DNA from: Cladochytrium replicatum
Lineage: Eukaryota; Chytridiomycota; Chytridiomycetes; Cladochytriales; Cladochytriaceae
NCBI GenBank assembly: GCA_025526935.1
Contig: JAHLKD010000015.1
Span: 558,001-622,000 of the forward strand
DNA: 64,000 nucleotides
Reading direction: 5' to 3'
Below, in pieces: positions 1 through 11,974 of the stretch. The translations under genes were made by a program, and so were the position numbers. The first letter of the stretch is position 1, and each line of letters starts with the position of its first letter. Under the pieces are notes generated by a model, which was not told the DNA's origin, made no database searches, and saw only the letters and a program-made list of their open reading frames with translations.

Positions 1-894
1 GAATGTGGCTTGATTTCTGACTTCCTCGAAAATTTAGAAATAGATAAAATCATTCTGAGCACTACTGATTAAGCCGTCAACCACTCCACTGTCCATGGTT
101 GTTTGATTTCCAAATCAATCAAGCAGAAACGGGATGTCGTGACTCGAACTGGCTAGCACGGAATCACCGGTGAGAGAATTCCCCATTCACTGTACGAAAG
201 TGGAGATCGAGATTCGATTCGTAAATTTATGCTGTTTCGGTTCTAAAGGAATGTACATGGTGGAGCACTTGCGGTCTGATGCTGATGCGCTAAACGAACT
301 ATCCCTGCTTTCAACAGCAGATCCTCGAACCACTCTAGCCTCAGCTGCAGATACACTTGTTCCTAGCGACGCAGGCTCAAGATCGCCCTCAGTTTTTGTT
401 TCAACCGTAGATAAACCAAATCCTCCAGTTTTGACAAAGCTTGTGCAGGGGTTAGTTCGGAGAAATCCTGTGCCTCTGGCTGTCAGTGGTTGACTGGAAC
501 GAGGCCAGAGTGGTTTCAGTGGTCGATAGTGGGAACGGCGATCACATTGCAGGCAATCAAGCACAATTCCCGCGGTATGAACACAATTGGCGTCTGACTC
601 GGAGGGATCATTGTACGTCAAGTTGATGAATATTGCTGCAAAAACACATAAAACGCTGGTGCCACTCCCAAAGCACCTCCGAAAATTTCATTATTTTAAG
701 ACCCTTAAGCATCCACCTTAGGATCCGGCGCTGAGCGGTTTGCTATTATGATTGATATTGGAAACAGAATTTAAGCCTTTGAGTTAGAAGATAGCACGAA
801 ATGGCGCCGCAATTTCAGTTGTCTGCTCATTCATGCCTCAAACTGCACAGAAATCAACTTGGGCTTTGAAGCAGAGTTTGGTTTAACCCTGCAA
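1..894. other. Left edge, no assignable gene
   Basis: No gene can be supported here. There are overlapping open frames on both strands (about 170-493 plus and 187-621 minus), each under 150 codons. Neither has a recognisable domain, and the minus one has no ATG at its 5' end. The minus frame could be an exon of a gene decayed like its neighbours, but nothing decides it. Confidence 0.3.
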
Positions 895-1504
895 TTAGCA
901 GCCCTGGAGTGCCATTGCTTGAGACTTGTGTGTGTACGCTAAAGTTTTAACCACTGCAACATTGTAGGCGTCGGATTCACCAATTTGCTCCTGACACACA
1001 GCACAGTTTGTATTACAGCGGCTTTTTGTGATTGGGCTCGATGGTGCGGCTTCGGTGGTGGAAAGCGTTCGGCCAAATGCAACGTGATATCTCCACTTAG
1101 CGTTGCTGTTGTCGACTAAGGATCCGAGCCGCTGGATTGCGCTGAGATTATATGTTGCCTGTGGGTTGTTTGAATGGTGAACGATTGGGTCGGATAACAG
1201 CGAGCCGCTCGAAGAGTGATGGGATAGCCAGGCGCCAAGCTGGGAGATGAACTGGGTGCTGGGCTGCGTTGGACTGGATAATGAGCGAGCTGTGGGAATT
1301 GTGGAATGGCCCAAACATCCCCAGATCTTGACCATCACTTGAGAATCCATATTGTGGTAAAGAGGTCTCAAGCTGAGCACCGGTGGATAAGGCGTAAACT
1401 TTGAGAATTACAAATCCATTTGGTCGATTTCTTTTATCTGTGATAAAGCTATTCGTAGTTCTGGAATGCGAGAGTAGTGTGCTATCAGACTTGGACAACG
1501 GCAA
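895..1504 (-). pseudogene. Unknown family, tandem copy A (probably decayed)
   Basis: Two overlapping minus-strand frames (1504-1148 and 1380-895) together match the copy at 2257-3046 in the same order. An N-terminal block has NG(F/I)VILK followed by a DGxD motif, a Ser/Pro-rich middle follows, and a C-terminal block has SNAxWxYHVAFGRxLST, SSPITKS, VCQEQ and DAYNVAVV. The homology passes from one frame to the other, so either an unspotted intron or a frameshift separates the halves. I do not recognise the family. Conservation of the same protein blocks in both copies argues that this was once a real coding gene. Confidence 0.4.
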
Positions 1505-2256
1505 CGGTGATCACATTTTTTCGAGGTAGAAACAAAATAGGCAAGAGGGCTGGTTGGCCGTCTGAATTGTAATTTCTTCAAATACCAGTGCGGGAAACTT
1601 CGAACAATTTTTCAACGTCTGCACTATCTCTCGGGAACTACTGAATATTGACGACATCAATTACCGCTTGTTCATTCCTTCAAGAAATGACGTCAACTTC
1701 CGACATGGTGTGCAGATTTGAAGGACTCTGCCATTTGATTTGAAACACAATTTCCCTGTTCGGTGTTTTATCTTTCGATTATTCAAACTAATTTGCGATG
1801 ACGCTTTTCCAATTCACTCTTCTCACGAACTAGGTCTGTCGAATTGCTTCGAATCAGAATGGTCCGAGGTTGCTCAAGATTTTCACTTTCAAGTTAGAGC
1901 TGTGCAAAGCTTTTTCTCTGCAAAGGAAAACCAACATTCCTGCTTCCATAAAATGGTGGTAAAACAATGCCTTCTAGTCTATTTCAATCAAAAATGCATC
2001 ATAGAAGAGGTGGGGACAAGCTTAACGACGCAACCACCAGAGTGAAGGTGGGTAAAGTCCATGTGATAGGTACTGGGATCATCAGCTTCTTCGACACGAA
2101 GAAATTTTTATGCAGAGGTTGTCGTCGCAGAACACATTATCGTAATGGTGACTCTCCAAACACAAAAAACCAGGGTCGCCCGGACTTGGTTCGACAGCGC
2201 AAAAGTCAGCTTAAAACTTCAAACAGCTAAGGGACTTGTTTTGCTCTTATCAAAGG

Positions 2257-3046
2257 CTATCTGTAACCCAGTGTACCATTGTTTGAAGCGGCCGTGTATC
2301 CCAAAGGTCCGACCACTGCAACGTTGTAAGCATCTGGTCCTCCAAGTTGTTCCTGACACACTACAGTGTTGATGCTACAGGGGCTTTTTGTGATCGGGCT
2401 GGAGAGAGGTACTTCTCCGGTTGAAAGTATTCGACCGAAGGCAACGTGGTAACTCCACATTGCGTTACTGTTGTTGACAACGGAGGCAAACGGCTGGATA
2501 GTGGTTGTATGTAGTTTGAAGGTTGTTCGCTCGGAGTACGATCGGGTCGAACAGACGTGATCCGCTGGAAAGAACAATAGGATAACCTGAGCCAGGGCTG
2601 GGAGAAGGGCTAGGTGTTGAGGTTGGGGATGTCGATCCGATTCCGTTGCTTTTGCTGATATTTTGCTTGTTTATCAAGACGACAGCGGTAGTCATTGCTC
2701 GGCAAGGACTACTAGAATGGTTATAATTGATTGTGCGTTAAATGTTATGAAAGCCAAGTGCATCCATAGTATACCGATGACAAACTACCTGTAGCGCTCC
2801 CACCAGGTCCGTTTTCACTTTAGTCAGAGGCAGACTGAGTGGAGGTGTTATGAATGGTGGAAAAGCCTGAAAAGCGGTTGGATCATGGCCATCTATGGTG
2901 TATACATGTAGAGGCGAAATCGGCCCGACGCTGACACCAGAGGGATAGGGGACAGGATCATCTTTGAGAATAACAATACCATTCGGATTAATTTTGTCAC
3001 TTTGGCTGTCCAACGTGCTGTCAGACCGCTGTTGCTTTGATGGCAT
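2257..3046 (-). pseudogene. Unknown family, tandem copy B (probably decayed)
   Basis: This is the paralogue of the copy at 895-1504. Its homology is spread over three minus-strand frames: 3046-2738, 2695-2465 and 2577-2257. Near 2500-2530 it is about 5 nt shorter than copy A between matching positions. That shifts the frame just before the conserved SNAMWSYHVAFG block. The middle segment is Ser/Pro/Thr-rich, with TSTPSPSPSP. No start codon, signal peptide or function can be assigned. Confidence 0.4.
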
Positions 3047-3504
3047 CGATTGATCCGATCAGGCAAGAACAAGCAAACAGAAGAGAGAAAGTTGAAAGGT
3101 TTATACAATCTGGTTTCATATTTCTGGTCATAAAGTTCCACAGCACAATCACCCCGGATTCAAACAAAAACACAACCAGAAGCCGGGACAGAAATACCCA
3201 GTAGTAAAAAAACTACTAGCAATAGGATTCTGCCCACGCGGACACTTTCAGTGGTCTCTATCAAATATAACCAACCTCTCTGGTTTATTGACAATTTGTG
3301 AAAATTTGTTTGAAGCACTTATCAGTTCAGATGGCAAACATTCGCCGCCTTCATCCGTCATCCATGAGTGACCTGCCTTGCCCAGAGAACCTTTGTCCAA
3401 ATCCATAGCAATTTCTCGCCCTTGATCCTTTTTTTTGATTAGGTGGACATCCGTGGCGCGACTCGCCGTTGCTGATCCCACTGTCGAATTTGACGTTTCA
3501 AATC
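3047..3504. other. Intergenic, promoter side of the 3505 gene
   Basis: No convincing coding sequence was seen. A pyrimidine-rich stretch ending in TTAG at about 3425-3442 could be the acceptor of a 5' UTR intron for the downstream gene. That is a guess from sequence alone. Confidence 0.25.
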
Positions 3505-5287
3505 ATGACTCCCGCACCGGTGGGAGGGAGGCTCGAGATTCGCCTGGACTTGCAGACGCTTGTAGTTGGAAAGGAACCGTCGTCAAAGAGCCGGCTATAT
3601 TCACAACTGCTGCGGCTGCGTCTCGGCAACTATGCGTCCCTATACAAAGTTATCACCGGCATTTCAAGAGCCACCCTCATGAACAAGGATGAACTCCGCG
3701 ACCTCAAGAATAAAATTGAAACCCTCAAGTGCGCGATGCTAAGGTGGGAAGCTGCTGGCGGTGGAGAGCTATTGACCAAAGAAGAATACGGTGACACGAG
3801 CATACTACCCCTTCCACCTGCGCATGCGGCGGAGGAACTCTCATTGCAACAGCTATATTCAGAAGTGCTGATGCCTGCATATACTGACGTCTCTCAGTTC
3901 ATGACCCAACTTCGCGACCGCCAGCGGTCCCCCAGTCGGCCGGCGGCACAGGCAACAGGAAGCACTACGCTTCAAACGGATGAGCTGGAGAGTGCAAGGG
4001 AACTCTCAGAGGAAGACGAGATTCGCAAATTCGGCGTGCGGGCACGGTACATGCGGCTCATCTCCCACTCTTACCCTGACCGTGTGAGGAAACTCTACGG
4101 AGCATTTACGGAGCATCAAAGGCTGCAGAGGCTTGCGGAAATTGAAGCTGCTGCTCTATCAAAAGAGGCTGTAACGAGCCCGATTTCTTCTCCTTCTGCA
4201 TCACCTAAACCACATACGTCCGGTTTATCGCGGTCAGGCTCTGCCGACTCATGTCCCTTTACTATGGATGCAAAGAAGAAAACCCCAAGACGATCTAAAA
4301 AGCGATGGAGCACTCTGTCTGCCCAGTCTGATGACGGCGATCCAATGGGTGCTGCGGCGGCAGCGTGGCCAGTATTCGCGCTTACATTACAAGCAAAGAC
4401 CTTTATTGAATGGATGGTACACATCGAGGTAAGATATTTTTCACTAAATACAGCCAGCGTTAATGAAACTTTGAATCCCACTCGCTGCGCAAAAAAAGGT
4501 CGATGCCAGCATAGGATGCTGTGGATGTGGAATGCTTTCTCGAGACATACGCGAGGGAATATCTGATTTTGCGAAATCTGTAGGTGGGGACGCGTCATAC
4601 CGCTCTCCATTGCCGTACTACGACGATGACGAGCCATCAACACCGCCGACCAATTCGGATGAAATGTGCACAACTTTGGCATTCTCAAGACGACGGAAGG
4701 AAGTACTCACCCGACAAATGAGCGATTGGTTCGAGAAAATGTGCAGAGGTCAGGTTCTGATGTTCCTAAGGCAACTCCCCGGGTTGGGAGACCAAGGCCA
4801 CTCGATCGGCGTAGGCGCAAATTCCGGAGCATCTGCATTCTCGAATGGGACGAGCACGTCCACATCCTCTTCCGCTGGTGGAAGTGCTTCCCCGACTCCA
4901 GCTCAACAAAGGGTTTCGGCAGCGGTTAAGTCTGCCGCTGATGCTATTGCGCAGTTGCTTACGGAGGAATTTGGTGTGCTTGATGGGGTTAGGGAGTGGA
5001 TCACGAGAATGAAGGATACAGCGCATGGCGGAATTTCGGTAGATTCAAGGGATCGTGAACGAGCCCTGGTGCTCCATCTATTGGGATCTGGGACGCGGTA
5101 TGTGGGTTCTAGCATACGGTTGAACACATATGGATGGTGGGCGATAGACGGCAGTAGCGGTAAGGGAGGATTATTGGATGCATGGGATGGGGAGGTCGTC
5201 GCCGAAGCCGCGCGGTTGGCGGAAACCGTAGTTCGAGAGTATCTTGTGAACGTCCTTCCGCCAAAGTACCAGAGCTCGAGTTTGTGA
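3505..5287 (+). CDS. Orphan two-exon protein, 570 aa
   Basis: Exons 3505-4428 and 4499-5287 are joined across a 70-nt GTAAGA...AAG intron that keeps phase 0. ATG 3505 is the first in-frame ATG; the frame extends upstream only through TTG codons. The N-terminal half is predicted largely helical, with a Leu/Arg-rich segment at about 25-90 (motif LRDLKNKIETLK). The middle is Ser/Pro-rich with a basic cluster (KKKTPRRSKKRW, about residue 257). A Cys-rich stretch GCCGCG follows the intron. The C-terminal half has a Gly/Ser-rich linker and then an ordered segment containing EWITRMKD and YGWWAIDG. No signal peptide or membrane segment is evident. I do not recognise the family. Confidence 0.75.
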
Positions 5288-5550
5288 AGTCAGCGTGCAT
5301 TCAGTGGTCACAAAACTTTTCTTTTGCTCGAAAATTTTTTTGGTTTTAGTTTTTTGCAAGGATGATGATGTTTTTCGCATAAACATAATACACTTCAGCG
5401 TCACTGTACGAATGTGTCTTCGCTCAGTCGCTGATGGACGGTTCTTTCATGCAGGGCAGCGGATACCTGCGAGACCCTGACCACAAGTCACAAGCTGTGC
5501 CTCCCCCTCGTGCGGGTTAATAAGCTCGAATAATACCACCATATGGCCAA

Positions 5551-7129
5551 ATGACCACCCCCACCAACACAATGACCATGTACGATTCCTTCGGCTGGTC
5601 TGCGGAGCGCAGAGCCTTTGCGGCGGCATGGCGCGAAAACACCGACCGGCAGTACTGGGAACGAAAACTTGGATACATCTGCAGCGCATCCGAGCTAATC
5701 ACAGAAGATATGGTCGGGTACTACCACACGAGCAGAAAGCCGCGCCTACTTCTTGATACGAAGAAGCGAGAAGTCGTCAAAGGAAGCAATTTGCCAGAGA
5801 GTATCAAGTACCTCGCCATTTCTCATGGATGGAACGAGAGCTTGGTGAAGGGTGTGGTTCTGCATGGGATGTTCTGGGATCAAGACTACATCGATGAAGC
5901 TGCGCTTGAATGCATTATCAAAGACGCTAGGTCCTTGGGTTTCCGATACGTTTGGATAGATGCACTATGCACTCCTCAGAACGATGATTTCGCGATCGAG
6001 AATTTCGATGAAATGAGAGACAACTTTTCTGAATGCGCAAGCTGTTTGGTCTACTTGAATGGAGTTGGAGTTGATGTAAGTTGGATATAACCTGATTACA
6101 CTCGTTCCTAACATTCGAAACTAGGTGACTACTGAAGACGTTGAAAACGGACACCTTCAATGGTTCTCACGATACTGGACTTTACAAGAAGGGTGGCTTC
6201 CTTATCAATGCCTGTACAAGCTCTCCCGCAACAACGAAACTGTCTACGCTACTGACTTCAACTTCTACTGGCTCATTGCTGCTTCCCCTCAACTTGGGGA
6301 GAATAAGACTCTCCAGCGTGCTTACGAGCTTCTGGGTGTTGGGTGGTATCCTACTCTAGCGAACATCGACCGCCAACTTGCCGGCCGTGACGGTTACAAC
6401 AGCTTCGATATGATCCACTCCATCCTGCAACTCATTCGCCCGTATTTCAAGGACCCCGACACATTGGCTCCACCTCGTGAAACGGACGTGGTGAAACTCA
6501 CCCAGTGGTTCGTTGATCAGCTCAAGGACCCGTCGCAGCTCGTAAGCTGCCCAACTATACTCTCTCTCTTCAGGGGTTCCACCGAGTACGCCTGGCTGCG
6601 AAATGCCCCGATGCCGCCGATGTCAGTCGCTGAGAAGGAAAATATCGAGTACGACGTCGTGTGGCCGACAGACCCAAGTGAGCCTCTCGGCATAGGTCAG
6701 TCCCGAGAGTACCCTTCATACCCGCTGGCGACGCGTAACGTTATGGATCTTTGGGACTACAGAGTTGCCAGGTCCATTCAACGCGCAATGCCACGCAGGA
6801 GCGGGGGATCGAACAATCCGAACGATGTGTTGAGGGAGAAGTTAACAAAGTATATGAATGCGGACGGACCAAGCGGACATATTGTCGAGAATATCTTGAA
6901 TGGATACAAGCCAGAGCGGCTGGCACTTGTAAGCACCCACAAGCGGTGGCCCGATGATCCCATGATCGTCGCTCGCGAGCTCATTCTGGTCAAGTCGAGC
7001 GATATCTCGGAGACCCATATATACCATTGCGTGGGGTGGCGTGAGTCGCTTCTGGAGTCTGAAAGTTTTCCAGACTATCGAAAGCAGTTGATCTGGGTAG
7101 CCGAATCGGAAGATATCCCTCTGAGATAG
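5551..7129 (+). CDS. HET-domain protein 1, 509 aa
   Basis: Exons 5551-6075 and 6125-7129 are joined by a 49-nt intron (GTAAGT...CTAG), phase 0. The HET (heterokaryon incompatibility) core is visible: YLAISHGW at residues 87-94, then WIDALCTPQ from 135, then a conserved ECASCLVYLNGVGVDV segment ending at the splice junction. In filamentous fungi HET domains trigger cell death when non-self is recognised; whether that holds here is unknown. Exon 2 carries a family-specific region with WFSRYWTLQEGWLPYQC, a (Y/W)PTLxNxDRQL motif and a conserved tail LALVSTHKRWP. The start may instead be the ATG at 5572 or 5578, because the two paralogues begin just before the matching FGW. It is the first of three same-strand tandem paralogues. 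Confidence 0.85.
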
Positions 7130-7679
7130 GGAAGGCGATAAGAGCAGTTCCAAGTGCAGCTGGCTCCACAGATCCTTTGTGCTTCCATGTATATACCTTA
7201 TGCCATTCCAGTATTAATACACATCATTCCAAAAATGCGGTCATCGAAAGGACATGTTGATAGAACATCTTGCCTCTTGAGCTGATGAGAGAGCTCACGT
7301 CATGCTGTGCAACTGATTGTGGTGTCTTATGTGGGGGAGGACAAGGCACCAAATCACAATGTCTGGCGTGGGAATTCCGACGTTTGTTCCCAGTGTCTTT
7401 GGTTGAATGCGGGGTGGCAACAGATACTTGGATCCACAGTAGCAGCCATTTTGAGTCCGGATACGTGATACCGATGGTACGAGTGAAAGATCGGTGATTT
7501 TGGGCAGCAAACGTTTATGCAGGGCCCACCCACAGCCACACATTATTGAACAGTCACCTGCTGACTAATTCTTTATCCTCACGCTAAGCACTTGGCATAT
7601 ATGCACTTTGCCGTCTGTTGTGTGGGGATTAATGTGTATAAAATGACCCCCATTTCCGTGCCAAACCCCACTATTCCGC
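7130..7679. other. Intergenic between HET genes 1 and 2
   Basis: About 550 bases with only short overlapping open frames and no HET similarity. It holds the 3' end of HET 1 and the promoter of HET 2. Nothing specific was recognised. Confidence 0.4.
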
Positions 7680-9240
7680 ATGGCCCTGAACAAGTACGAA
7701 AATTTCGGATGGTCCCAAGAACGCATTGAGTTCGCCAACGATTGGCACAGAGATGTCGACCAGTTTTGGAGGCGGCAGCTTGGCTACATATGCACCAAAG
7801 ACGAACTCTTGCGCGAAGACATGGTCGGGTACTATCATACACGCAATAAACCGCGTCTGCTCCTCGACACGGTGAAACGTGAAGTGGTCACTGGAGACAG
7901 TCTTCCCGGAAAAATAAAGTACCTTGCTGTCTCGCACGGGTGGCCGCAAAGCTTGAATGTCCGAGGTGTCGTGCTGCACGGGATGTATTGGAGCCAGGAT
8001 TGCATCGACGACAGGGCGCTCGATTGCCTCATCGAAGACGCGTGGTCATTAGGTTTCAGATATGTGTGGATCGACGCTCTGTGCACTCCGCAGAAGGAAG
8101 ACTTTGATATCGAGGATGTCAATCGGATGCGAGAGTATTTCTCGGAATGCGCCTGCTGTTTGGTTTATCTGAACGGAGTCGGTGCTGATGTATGTAGTCT
8201 ACATGATCTTTTTCTGGCTCTTGATTCCGATGATTGTATGTACACAGGTGACGTTAGAAGACATTTCGGCAGGAAATCTCCACTGGTTCTCACGATACTG
8301 GACTCTTCAAGAGGGGTGGCTCCCCTACCAATGCATCTACAAGCTTAGCCGCAACAACGAAACCGTCTATGCCACTGATTACAACTTCTACTGGCTCCTC
8401 GCTGCCTCCCCGCGTCTCGGCGAGATCGAAGCTCTCCAGCGTGGTTTCGAGCTCCTGGGAAGCAGTTGGTGGCCCACACTCTCGAACGTCGACCGCCAAC
8501 TTTCCGGTCGGACCGGCTACAACAATACTGACGCCATTTATTCGATCCAACATTTGGTCAGGCCGCTCTTCAAAGATCCTGATGTCGTCTCCCCTAGGCT
8601 GACGGACGTGGTCGAGCTTGCTGAATGGTTTGTCGAGCAGCTAAAGGATCCCCAGCAGCTCGTGGGCTGTCCTACTATTCTATCTCTATTCGGAGACTCG
8701 AATGTGTACACCTGGCTTCGATCCGCGCCACCGATACCAATGTCGATCAGTGAAGCCGAAGAGATAATATACGACGTCATATGGCCGGGAAACACCAAGG
8801 AACTTCTTAAACTTCGTCAGTCGAGGGAGTATCCCAATTACCAAGCGGTTACTCGCGACACCAGAGACCTGTGGGACTACAGGGCAGCCAGGGCAATTCA
8901 GCGCGCCATGGTGCGCAAAAGTGGGGGTGGGAACAGATTGGACCCTGGGTTATGGGAGAAGTTGCAGAGGTTCCAGGACGCTGGTGGACCCGACGGGCAA
9001 ACTGTGGAGGCGTTCCTGGACGGTGTGGTTCCTGAGAGGTTGGCCTTGGTCAGTACTCATAAGCGGTGGCCGAACGACCAGATGCGGGTCGTGAGAGAGC
9101 TCGTCTTGGTTAGGTCGAGCACAGGCGAGGTTTATCATGCTGTTGGATGGCGTGAGTCCATTTTGGGATCGATCCCTCCTTATCGGAGGCAAGAGATTTC
9201 AATTGCTGAATCTAACGGAGATGATGTGCCCCTGCGTTAG
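7680..9240 (+). CDS. HET-domain protein 2, 500 aa
   Basis: Exons 7680-8189 and 8248-9240 are joined by a 58-nt intron (GTATGT...ACAG) at exactly the same phase-0 position as in the other two HET genes. The start ATG gives MALNKYENFGW, aligned to the paralogues. HET motifs are YLAVSHGW, WIDALCTPQ and ECACCLVYLNGVGADV. Exon 2 shows the same family region as HET 1 (WFSRYWTLQEGWLPYQC, WWPTLSNVDRQLSGR, LALVSTHKRWP) and ends VPLR-stop, like HET 1. It is intact, and its equivalent intron supports origin by tandem duplication. Confidence 0.87.
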
Positions 9241-9313
9241 AGAACAATCTATGAGGTTACAGACAGTGCAATAACTTGTTTTTGATTGTGATTGTGTGTG
9301 GCAAGTTTAAGTA

Positions 9314-9319
9314 AATAAA
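9314..9319 (+). terminator. Candidate polyadenylation signal of HET 2
   Basis: AATAAA lies about 74 nt past the stop codon of the HET gene ending at 9240, inside an AT-rich 3' region. Its position suits a poly(A) signal. Fungal signals are degenerate, so this is only suggestive. Confidence 0.4.
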
Positions 9320-9643
9320 GTATTCAGTGTACAGACACGTGACAGATTGTGTAATTGTAAATTTTCATCGTTGGCAAATCAGACACTCTGCAGCGGACCA
9401 AGTCTGGAGCAGCGTGGGCGGAAGGGAAGTGAACAGAGAAGAGCTCTCATGGAGGGAGAAAAAGCCAGCAACTATTATTTTATAAAGTTGCAGTTGATAT
9501 TAATGACGGTTCGTGCAACTTGGAGGGTCGTCACAGCCACTCGTCCGATCCCTTAGATTATTTTGACGAAATCGGCCGGTGGGGCAGCAACGGAAATCCA
9601 GCGCAGAGCACGATTGTGCGCTCACCTCTTGGGACGGGTGGAA
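9320..9643. other. Intergenic between HET genes 2 and 3
   Basis: Contains the end of the HET 2 transcript and the upstream region of HET 3. An in-frame open stretch runs upstream of ATG 9644 from about 9563 but has no ATG and no similarity to the paralogues, so it is treated as 5' UTR. Confidence 0.4.
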
Positions 9644-11722
9644 ATGAGCAAAAACAATTCGTTCGGTTGGTCTCCCGAGCGCACAGAGTTTGCATCCTCC
9701 TGGCACAGCACGAAGGATCATTTCTGGGAACAAAAGCTGGGGTATATATGCACCAAAGACGAGCTCATTAGAGAGGACATGATCGGATACTATCGTACAC
9801 TCGTTAAACCCCGGCTGTTACTTGACACGGTGACCCGCGAGATCATCCGTGGTGACTCGCTGGGGAAGATCAAGTATCTGGCGATCTCACACGCGTGGCG
9901 TAAGGTCGATATCGAAGGGATTGTACTGAATGGGATGTATTGGCAGCAGGACCAGATCGACAAGGATGCGCTGAATTGTCTGATCAACGACGCGTGGTCG
10001 TTAGGATTCAGATACGCGTGGATCGATGCTCTGTGCACACCTCAAATAGAGGATTTTGATATCGAAGACATTAATCGGATGCGAGAGTATTTTTCGGAAT
10101 GTGCCAGCTGTTTGGTTTACCTGAACGGAATAGGAGTTGACGTGAGCGAAACAGATCGTGTGAGAGAGAATGATCTCAATAAATGTGGTTCGTACCTGTA
10201 GGTGACCACTCAGGATATCGCTACCGGAAATCTTAACTGGTTCTCACGGTACTGGACTCTGCAAGAGGGCTGGCTTCCCTATCAATGCCTCTTCAAGCTG
10301 ACACTCGACAACCAAATTGTTTTCGCAACCGACTACAACTTCTACTGGCTCCTCGCTGCCTCCCCCTGTCTTGGCGAAAACCAAGCCCTCCAACAAGGCT
10401 TCGAGGTTCTCGGACGCAGCTGGTGGCCCACGCCTCCGAACATGGATCGCGGTGAGCCCGAGCTCGCGAACGTTCCCGAGCTCCCGAACGTGGATCGCTG
10501 GTGGCCAACGCTCGCAAACGTGGATCGCCAGCTCTCCGGCAGAAGCGGCTTCCTTCTCGTGGACGCAATCTACGCAATCCTGCACCTCGTCCGCCCGTAC
10601 TTCATAAACCCCAATGTCTCCGCTCCATACGAAACCGACGTGGAAACGCTCGCACGATGGTTCGTCGCTCAGCTAAAGGACCCTTCGCACCTAGTCAGCT
10701 GCCCGACGATCCTGTCGCTCTTTGGCGATTCAAAGGAGTACGCTTGGCTCCGGCGCGCGCCGCCGCTGCCGATTTCGATCAGCGAGGCTGAAGATATAAA
10801 ATATTATGTGAAGTGGCCTTCTGACCCATCCGAGCCGCTCGGTCTACAGAGGTCGAGAGAGTACCCTACACACTCCCCTCCCTTGCGCGACTCGAGCAAG
10901 CTATGGGACTACAGAGCTGCCAGGGCGGTCCAGTTTGCTATGGTGCGCAAAAGCGGGGGTGGAAATTTGCTCAACAACGGGATGTGGAAAAAGTTGGAGA
11001 AGTTTCAGGAAGCGGGGTGTCCGGACGGGCATATTGTGGAGGCGATCATGGATGGTGCTGTTCCAGAGAGGCTGGCACTCGTAAGCACTCACAAGCGGTG
11101 GCCCGAAGATCCCATGTATGTAGTGCGCGAACTCGTACTGGTGAGGGGAAGCGTTGATGAAGCAGGCGTACATCACTGTGTTGGTTGGCGTGAGTCTATT
11201 TTGGATTCAGTTCCTCAGTATCGGATGCAAGATATCTTGGTGGTGGAAGCTGAAATAGATGAGGCGTCTTTCAGGTATGGTGAGCCTTGGGTTATGTCGA
11301 TAGGAAATCTGTTTAGCGTTAATCTCGATTAACACAGACAAGATGATCCATTCGGAACTGAATCACTGCCCGCATCTTCCTCAAAGTCGAATCCGGCACA
11401 TCAGGCCGCTGCCTTACTGTCGAATCCGGCAGCCCAGGTCGCTGCCACGTCTTCCAGATGTTTCGAAACCGCTCAACATGAGAAATCTGATGACGGCGGG
11501 GAAAGTGGGCGTCAAATTCGCCAGATAGTTCCGCAGAGCAGGGTGGAAGCTCCGAAACTCGCACCGCCCACCGCTGAAAAGCAAGCAGATGAAGATGAGA
11601 ACCAGCCAGAAGCCGGGAGAACTCGCAAAGGTCTGAAGGGTTTTCGCCTTGTTGCAAAGGCAATAGCCCGCTTCGGCCGTCGGCGCAGTGCCGCCACTAC
11701 TTCACTAAGCTGGTGCTGGTAG
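9644..11722 (+). CDS. HET-domain protein 3 with extra C-terminal exon, 651 aa
   Basis: Exons 9644-10141, 10202-11274 and 11338-11722. Intron 1 (60 nt) matches the other two HET genes. HET motifs are YLAISHAW and WIDALCTPQ. Exon 2 reaches EASFR, where HET 1 and HET 2 stop. Here the codon is split by a GTATGG donor, and a 63-nt intron ending ATTAACACAG leads in phase to a third exon of 128 codons. That exon is polar, with a two-unit repeat (SNPAHQAAALL / SNPAAQVAATS) and a basic end (RTRKGLKGFRLVAKAIARFGR). Without this splice, translation would run 18 codons into the intron and stop at 11330. A roughly 26-residue insertion duplicates the WWPT...NVDR segment at about 10428-10512. ATG 9644 was chosen because it aligns with the paralogues. 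Confidence 0.75.
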
Positions 11723-11974
11723 AGAGTTAATACGAACGTTTCACATGATCCGCTATATTCTAGCATTTCCACTCCGAGCCCCATCGAATAATTGAATTTA
11801 ATAGACTATTTTATGCATTTATCACCAGAAGTTGTCCTGGGAAATAGTGTCCAAATCCGATGGAACAATCAGACTGTCCAGTTTCCAGCATTATTATCGC
11901 CATATTGGGGGCCGGCTAGCTATCCGACTACATCGACAGCGACTGGTTTGTTCACACGTCACAAAGAGGTTGTC

